Below, piece by piece: positions 59,776 to 64,000 of a DNA stretch of 64,000 bases. Numbering within the stretch: the stretch's first letter is position 1; each line of letters starts with the position of its first letter. The notes under the pieces were generated by a model. It was not told the DNA's origin and did no database searches. It worked only from the letters and a program-made list of their open reading frames with translations. The position numbers and the translations under genes were made by a program. This stretch comes from Chitinophagaceae bacterium (GTDB taxonomy: Bacteria; Bacteroidota; Bacteroidia; Chitinophagales; Chitinophagaceae), in NCBI GenBank assembly GCA_025449935.1, contig JANWIJ010000010.1, forward strand, positions 1 through 64,000. Reading direction: 5' to 3'.

Positions 59776-60426
59776 ATGAAAAGGACATTTTTTATTCTAT
59801 CCTTAGCTCTTTTCTGCCTCCAGATGACCGGGCTTGCACAGAAAGCCAGGGTGGGAATTACCGGGGGTGCTACCATATCCAATATGTACGGTGAAGAAGG
59901 TGGTGAGAATACCAATTTTGACTCCCGGTTTGGTTTTACAACAGGAATTATTGTGGATGCCCCGATCGGGAAAACCCGTTTCAGCTTTCAACCCGGGGTG
60001 CATTACGTGCAGAAAGGAACGGTAGTCAGTGAAACAAAAGAACAAAAGGATTACCTGGCCCTTCGTTACGCCGAATTCGCTTTTAACTTCCTGTACAATA
60101 CCAGGGGCGCAAAGGGAATCAATATATTCTTTGGCCTGGGCCCTACCCTTGCATTAAATCTTCCGTCAAAAACCGTAACCAAATTCCAGCAGGATGACAC
60201 TAAAGTAGAAGAGAATGTCATTTTTGGTGATGAAGGAGCTGCTTTGATAAATGGTCTTGATTATGGCGCCAATGCCCTGGCAGGTCTCCAGTTAAAAAAT
60301 GGTGCTTTTCTCGCCTTTAATTACACACATGGCATCCGGAACCTGTTACCCGGCAAGGATGGTTCTGACGCGCTGCGAAACAGTTGCTTTGGAATCAGGC
60401 TGGGTCTTTTAATCAACAATAAATAA
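59776..60426 (+). CDS. outer-membrane beta-barrel protein, PorT-like, paralogue 2
   Basis: 216 residues with signal peptide (MKRTFFILSLALFCLQMTGLAQ). The mature part KARVGITGGATISNMYG...FGFTTGIIVDAPIGKTRFSFQPGVHYVQKGT...EFAFNFLYNTRGAKGINIFFGLGPTLALNLPS...LDYGANALAGLQLKNGAFLAFNYTHGIRNLLPG is collinear with the 55056 protein, including the FSFQPxxxxVQKGT and NYxxGxxNLLPG strands. It is therefore its paralogue and an outer-membrane eight-stranded barrel. It stands between its own long-leader promoter and a terminator, so it is controlled separately. Confidence 0.83.
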   Translation: MKRTFFILSLALFCLQMTGLAQKARVGITGGATISNMYGEEGGENTNFDSRFGFTTGIIVDAPIGKTRFSFQPGVHYVQKGTVVSETKEQKDYLALRYAEFAFNFLYNTRGAKGINIFFGLGPTLALNLPSKTVTKFQQDDTKVEENVIFGDEGAALINGLDYGANALAGLQLKNGAFLAFNYTHGIRNLLPGKDGSDALRNSCFGIRLGLLINNK

Positions 60427-60456
60427 ACAACTGCGCCGGCAAAAAATATTCATGGC

Positions 60457-60489
60457 AAGCCTCCTGGAACACAGGGGGCTTTGCTTTTT
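60457..60489 (+). terminator. terminator after beta-barrel paralogue 2
   Basis: AAGCCTCCTG and CAGGGGGCTT form a 10-base-pair stem (one wobble) with a five-base loop, followed by TGCTTTTT. The T-run overlaps the lysS -33 element. Confidence 0.78.
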
Positions 60490-60518
60490 GAGTGGTGCGG
60501 CGTAAACCAGTACCTTTG
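60487..60518 (+). promoter_or_regulatory. promoter for lysS
   Basis: TTTG at 60487-60490, 20 bases, then TACCTTTG at 60511-60518: both elements present. The ATG at 60545 follows 26 bases later. Confidence 0.7.
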
Positions 60519-60544
60519 CCTCCCGAAATTCATTCATATTATTC

Positions 60545-62080
60545 ATGAGCCTACAACATTTATCAGAACAGGAATTGCTGCGCAGGGAAAAACTCGCCGA
60601 ACTCATTATGATGGGTATTGAACCTTACCCGGCTCCATTGTTTCCGGTTAACAGTAACGCTGCTTATATCAAAGAGAATTATACCGAGCAGGTAAAGGAA
60701 CAATTTTCAGCTGTTTGCCTGGCAGGCCGCATTATGAGTGTACGGGATATGGGGAAGGCGAATTTCTGTGTGATACAGGATGCACATGGCCGCATGCAGC
60801 TGTATATACGCCGGGACGATATCTGCCCGGGTGAAGACAAATCGTTGTATGATATTGTCTGGAAAAAACTGATTGATATCGGCGACATTATTGGGATCAG
60901 GGGCTATGTATTTATTACCAAAACGGGAGAGATTTCGGTACATGTAAAGGAATTGACCTTGCTGAGCAAATCCCTCCGTCCTTTACCCATTGTTAAAGAA
61001 GCCGATGGCCAGACATTTGATGCGGTGACTGACCCGGAATTTAAGTACCGGCAGCGCTATGCGGACCTGATCATCAACCCTGCTGTCAAGGAAACATTTA
61101 TTAAAAGAACGAAACTTATTAATTCTATCCGGGAGTTCCTGAACAACCACGGGGCCCTGGAAGTTGATACGCCGGTACTGCAAAGCATTCCCGGCGGCGC
61201 CATTGCCCGGCCATTTATGACGCATCACAATGCGCTTGATATTCCTTTATACCTCCGGATCGCCAATGAGCTTTATTTAAAAAGGCTTATCGTTGGCGGG
61301 TTTGACTGGGTGTATGAGTTCAGCCGGAATTTCCGGAATGAAGGAATGGATCGTACCCATAATCCTGAATTCACCATCCTGGAATTTTATACGGCTTACA
61401 AAGACTATTTCTGGATGATGGAAACAACGGAACAGCTCCTGGAAAAAGCAGCCCTGGATGTTTGCGGAACAACCGATGTACCGGTCGGTGATAAAACAAT
61501 TTCTTTCAAGGCGCCATTCAAACGAATCGCCATTTTTGATTCAATAAAGGAACATACCGGTTTTGATGTAAGCCGGATGAACGAAGAGCAGCTGCGTTCT
61601 GTTTGCAAACAATTACATATACCGGTTGACAACAGCATGGGAAAAGGGAAATTGATTGATGCGATTTTCGGTTCAACCTGTGAAAAAAAATATGTGCAAC
61701 CAACTTTTATTATCGACTACCCGGTGGAAATGAGCCCGCTTACTAAAAAGCACCGGGATAAGCAAGGCCTGGTTGAAAGATTTGAACTGATGATTAACGG
61801 TAAAGAGATCGCGAATGCTTACAGTGAGTTGAATGATCCTATTGATCAGCGGGAACGTTTTGAAGAACAGGCAACGCTGCTGGAAAGAGGAGATGACGAA
61901 GCGATGTTTATTGATTATGATTTTCTCCGGGCCCTGGAATACGGCATGCCGCCGACCTCCGGCATTGGCATTGGCGTTGACCGGCTTTGCATGCTTCTCA
62001 CGAATAATTCCTCCATCCAGGATGTACTGCTTTTCCCGCAAATGCGACCCGAAACCAGGCAGGAATCAGCGGAGGAATGA
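60545..62080 (+). CDS. lysS: lysyl-tRNA synthetase, class II
   Basis: Charges tRNA-Lys with lysine. 511 residues: an N-terminal OB-fold anticodon-binding domain (about 55-145), then the class II core with motif 2 FSRNFRNEGMDRTHNPEFTILEFYTAY and motif 3 GIGIGVDRLCMLLTNNSSIQDVLLFP. It has a Bacteroidota-type insertion between motifs 2 and 3 that includes the HIPVDNSMGKGKLIDAIFG segment. The gene stands alone with its own complete promoter. Confidence 0.96.
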   Translation: MSLQHLSEQELLRREKLAELIMMGIEPYPAPLFPVNSNAAYIKENYTEQVKEQFSAVCLAGRIMSVRDMGKANFCVIQDAHGRMQLYIRRDDICPGEDKSLYDIVWKKLIDIGDIIGIRGYVFITKTGEISVHVKELTLLSKSLRPLPIVKEADGQTFDAVTDPEFKYRQRYADLIINPAVKETFIKRTKLINSIREFLNNHGALEVDTPVLQSIPGGAIARPFMTHHNALDIPLYLRIANELYLKRLIVGGFDWVYEFSRNFRNEGMDRTHNPEFTILEFYTAYKDYFWMMETTEQLLEKAALDVCGTTDVPVGDKTISFKAPFKRIAIFDSIKEHTGFDVSRMNEEQLRSVCKQLHIPVDNSMGKGKLIDAIFGSTCEKKYVQPTFIIDYPVEMSPLTKKHRDKQGLVERFELMINGKEIANAYSELNDPIDQRERFEEQATLLERGDDEAMFIDYDFLRALEYGMPPTSGIGIGVDRLCMLLTNNSSIQDVLLFPQMRPETRQESAEE

Positions 62081-62182
62081 TCCTTCGTGGTTTTGTAGTT
62101 TCACAACTTATGAACAGGAAACAGGTCAGTGTTGCAACAATTTAAAAATTGTTGTAGGTTTCAGTAACCAAATCCAACTACA

Positions 62183-62536
62183 ATGAAACCATTCATCCCT
62201 TCTAAAGTTGCTGAAACCATATTTGCCCTTGTATTCGTTTACTTCGCCTACCTCCATTTTACCGGGGCGGCCATGATGGCCGCGGCAGTCCCGGAATTTT
62301 TCCCGGGCGATGGAAAAATATGGGTTTACCTGGCCGCAGTCGCTTACATACTGGCGGCTATCGCCATTATTACAGGTATCCAGAAAACATTAGCCTGCTA
62401 TCTGCTGGCCTTATTGCTTATTATTTTCATACTTACGATGCATGTCAGGAATATTGACGCCAAGCTTTCCGATGTCCTGAAGGACCTGGGGCTGGCCATG
62501 GGTGCCATCCTGATCGGCAACCGGGGTTCAAAATAA
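62183..62536 (+). CDS. DoxX family membrane protein
   Basis: 117 residues with four hydrophobic segments (about 10-28, 46-66, 71-90, 98-113). The spacing and FALVFVYFAYLHFTGAAMMAAAVPEFFPGDGKIWVYLAAVAYILAAIAIIT segment match the DoxX/DoxD-like family. Such proteins have been linked to thiosulfate:quinone reduction in archaea and to redox stress in mycobacteria; the role here is open. A shared terminator separates it from the convergent SDR gene. Confidence 0.83.
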   Translation: MKPFIPSKVAETIFALVFVYFAYLHFTGAAMMAAAVPEFFPGDGKIWVYLAAVAYILAAIAIITGIQKTLACYLLALLLIIFILTMHVRNIDAKLSDVLKDLGLAMGAILIGNRGSK

Positions 62537-62560
62537 AATGGTTATGGTTTTGCTATATTA

Positions 62561-62590
62561 AAACATCCCGCCGGAAGCGGGATGTTTTTC
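62561..62590. terminator. bidirectional terminator between DoxX and SDR genes
   Basis: AACATCCCGC-CGGAA-GCGGGATGTT is a perfect 10-base-pair stem with a five-base loop and T-runs on both strands. Confidence 0.88.
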
Positions 62591-62593
62591 TGT

Positions 62594-63412
62594 TCAGACA
62601 AACAGGTCATTGTACAGTTTGGCGCCGGGTACCACTGAATATTTTTCCAGGTCGGTAATTCCTTCCTTTGCCAGCACCTCTTCATCAACAAATAAATTCC
62701 CGGTACATTCTCCTGATGGCTGCCGCAAAATATAATAAGCCGCATCCGCCAAGATATCGGTGGTTCGGCTCATCTTAGCGAGCATTTCACCACCCAGCAA
62801 ATTTCTTACTGCAGCCGTGTCAATGGTTGTTCTCGGCCAAAGAGAATTGGCCGCTATATTGCTTTTCTTAAACTCTTTCGCCCAGGCCAGGGTCATCATG
62901 CTCATGTTATATTTAGTAATGGTGTAGGCCACGTGCTTGTCAAACCATTTCGGATCAAGATTGAGGGGAGGTGATAAAGTGAGTATGTGGGCATTCCCCG
63001 ATTTTCTAAGATGCGGTATGCACTTTTTAGTTACCAGGAAAGTTCCCCGCACATTAATGGCCTGCATCAGGTCAAAGCGTTTTGCTTCCGTTTGTTCGGT
63101 GGAAGTGAGGGATATGGCAGAGGCATTATTGACCAGGATATCTATGCCGCCAAATGCTGCAACAGCTTTATCTATTACCTGCTGAATCTGCTCTTCAAAA
63201 CGTATGTCACATTGCACAGCCAATGCCTTTCCCCCGGCCGCTTCTATTTCAGCTGCTGCTGAAAAAATAGTGCCCCCCAGTTTGGCATTCTCTTCCACGC
63301 TTTTGGCGGCGATAACAATATTGGCGCCTTCCCGGGCAAGGCGTAACGCTATAGCTTTACCGATGCCACGCGTGGCCCCGGTAATTAGTGCAGTTTTATT
63401 CTGAAAAGACAT
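62594..63412 (-). CDS. short-chain dehydrogenase/reductase
   Basis: 272 residues. NAD(P)-binding glycine motif TGATRGIGKAIALRLAREGANIVIAAKS near the N-terminus, INNAS-type segment DILVNNASAISL, and the catalytic Tyr-Lys in YTITKYNMSM with the Ser in the ILTLSPPLNLD strand. The protein resembles the HSDL2-like group, which acts on fatty-acyl or steroid-like substrates, but a substrate cannot be read. It lies 70 bases downstream of the aldo/keto reductase on the same strand, so a shared transcript is likely. Confidence 0.9.
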   Translation of the reverse strand: MSFQNKTALITGATRGIGKAIALRLAREGANIVIAAKSVEENAKLGGTIFSAAAEIEAAGGKALAVQCDIRFEEQIQQVIDKAVAAFGGIDILVNNASAISLTSTEQTEAKRFDLMQAINVRGTFLVTKKCIPHLRKSGNAHILTLSPPLNLDPKWFDKHVAYTITKYNMSMMTLAWAKEFKKSNIAANSLWPRTTIDTAAVRNLLGGEMLAKMSRTTDILADAAYYILRQPSGECTGNLFVDEEVLAKEGITDLEKYSVVPGAKLYNDLFV

Positions 63413-63483
63413 GGAAAAAAATTTATGGTGCTTTGAAATAGTTTACTTGTCGCTTTAGCATTGTTCTAAAAAATCTTCCGGGT

Positions 63484-64000
63484 TCAATACTCGGGCAGCA
63501 CCGGTTTTGTCTGCACAATATCATCTATCCGCTGTAAAATTTCACTATCCAGTTTTTGCACAGTATCCAGCGCTTTTAAGTTTTCCAGCAATTGCTCTTT
63601 ACGCGAGGCCCCAAGTATGGCTGTTGTTACATTTGGATTCCTGATGGTCCAGCCAATGCTGAGTTCCGCCATGGATATACCCAACTCTTTGGCAAGATCA
63701 GCCAGTTTTTTTACCCTGGCCAGGAGGTCCTCTTTCATCCAGCGGTCTTTCAGCCAGTCAAAACCACTTAATCCAAACCTGCTGCCCTCAGGAATACCCT
63801 CATTGTATTTACCACTTAACAGGCCGGAGGCTAATGGACTCCAGATGGTGGTGCCCATGCCAACCGTTTTGAATACCATCAGGAATTCATTTTCCATTTT
63901 GTTTCTTTCCAGCAAATTGTATTGAGGCTGTTCGACGGCAGGCCCGATCAATCCGTACTGGTGAGCCACCCTGTGAGCTTCCATGATTTCTACGCCGCTC
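63484..64000 (-). CDS. aldo/keto reductase, C-terminal part (5' end outside window)
   Basis: The frame is open to the end of the window and encodes at least the last 172 residues. The upstream residues SGVEIMEAHRVAHQYGLIGPAVEQPQYNLLERNKME show the voltage-gated potassium channel beta-subunit-like AKR group. The later SGLLSGKYNEGIPEGSRF segment and GASRKEQLLENLKAL (nicotinamide pocket and NADP-binding Ser/Arg) fit the same group. The N-terminal catalytic Tyr lies outside the window. The internal ATG at 63984 is not the start. Confidence 0.9.
   Translation of the reverse strand, partial: SGVEIMEAHRVAHQYGLIGPAVEQPQYNLLERNKMENEFLMVFKTVGMGTTIWSPLASGLLSGKYNEGIPEGSRFGLSGFDWLKDRWMKEDLLARVKKLADLAKELGISMAELSIGWTIRNPNVTTAILGASRKEQLLENLKALDTVQKLDSEILQRIDDIVQTKPVLPEY

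Noticed and set aside
1-64000. tRNA and rRNA genes, CRISPR arrays, insertion sequences, phage genes, restriction or other defence systems
   Set aside because: Looked for in the intergenic gaps and among the proteins; none seen. All larger gaps are accounted for by promoters, terminators or small genes.

Overview
The window is chromosomal DNA from a member of the Bacteroidota, most likely the family Chitinophagaceae. Several things point there: a protein with a type IX secretion (T9SS) C-terminal sorting domain, the gliding protein GldC, many Bacteroidota-only DUF families (DUF4290, DUF2911, DUF4197, DUF6089-like), tandem OmpH/Skp genes behind bamA, weak or absent Shine-Dalgarno sequences, and a repeated TAnnTTTG promoter -7 element in front of many genes. 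I see no rRNA, tRNA, CRISPR array, transposase, integrase or phage gene. The content is mostly housekeeping and envelope genes with islands of lineage-specific membrane and secreted proteins.

Layout. 0-4.7 kb: the 3' end of dusB, a minus-strand ALDH / membrane-anchored glutathione peroxidase / two membrane-protein operon, tadA with a small partner, and a Mn-type superoxide dismutase. 4.75-7.4 kb: a NarL-type regulator, then rpmH-rnpA-yidD and murI. 7.4-16.2 kb: an envelope-biogenesis run on the minus strand (POTRA/D15 protein, nadK, DUF6089-like protein, a small secreted protein, uppS, bamA, skp, skp). 16.2-21.9 kb: CBS/ACT protein, alpha/beta hydrolase, AGMO-like membrane hydroxylase, CvpA, YqeY, gldC and a glycosyltransferase. 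22.1-33.1 kb, plus strand: T9SS cargo, DUF4290 with an RGG tail, murA (fosfomycin-insensitive Asp form), GNAT, SGNH hydrolase, FISUMP protein, gmk, CorC-like protein, tatC, rpiB and an M28 peptidase. 33.1-37.2 kb: a deoxyhypusine-synthase-like enzyme, two paralogous small secreted proteins, an sdpR-sdpI autoregulated pair and an AcpH-like protein. 37.2-45.4 kb: two DUF2911 proteins, asnB, a cystathionine gamma-synthase/lyase, a membrane-bound LytTR regulator, a DUF2807 protein, a 48-residue membrane protein, a TIGR02757 protein and an FA2H-like hydroxylase. 45.4-50.2 kb: a GH9-CE4 fusion enzyme, an FAH-family protein and a flavin reductase. 50.2-60.4 kb is the most lineage-specific part: a lipoprotein, two DUF4197 proteins, two paralogous HTH regulators, two paralogous beta-barrels flanking a desaturase/hydroxylase pair, and unknown membrane proteins. 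60.5-64 kb: lysS, DoxX, an SDR and the 3' part of an aldo/keto reductase.

How the genes work together. Three themes recur. The first is envelope building: BamA, Skp, UppS, MurA, MurI, TatC, CvpA, YidD and T9SS cargo. The second is membrane-lipid modification by di-iron enzymes: one desaturase and three different hydroxylase-superfamily proteins. The third is tandem or near-tandem duplication, with six paralogous pairs. The best candidates for undescribed biology are the 52.7-60.4 kb lipid/barrel/regulator cluster with its repeat-rich control region, the deoxyhypusine-synthase-like enzyme with an altered substrate pocket, and the GH9 enzyme fused to a deacetylase domain whose first catalytic motif is rewritten. 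All functions are read from sequence motifs and memory of families; no database search was run.
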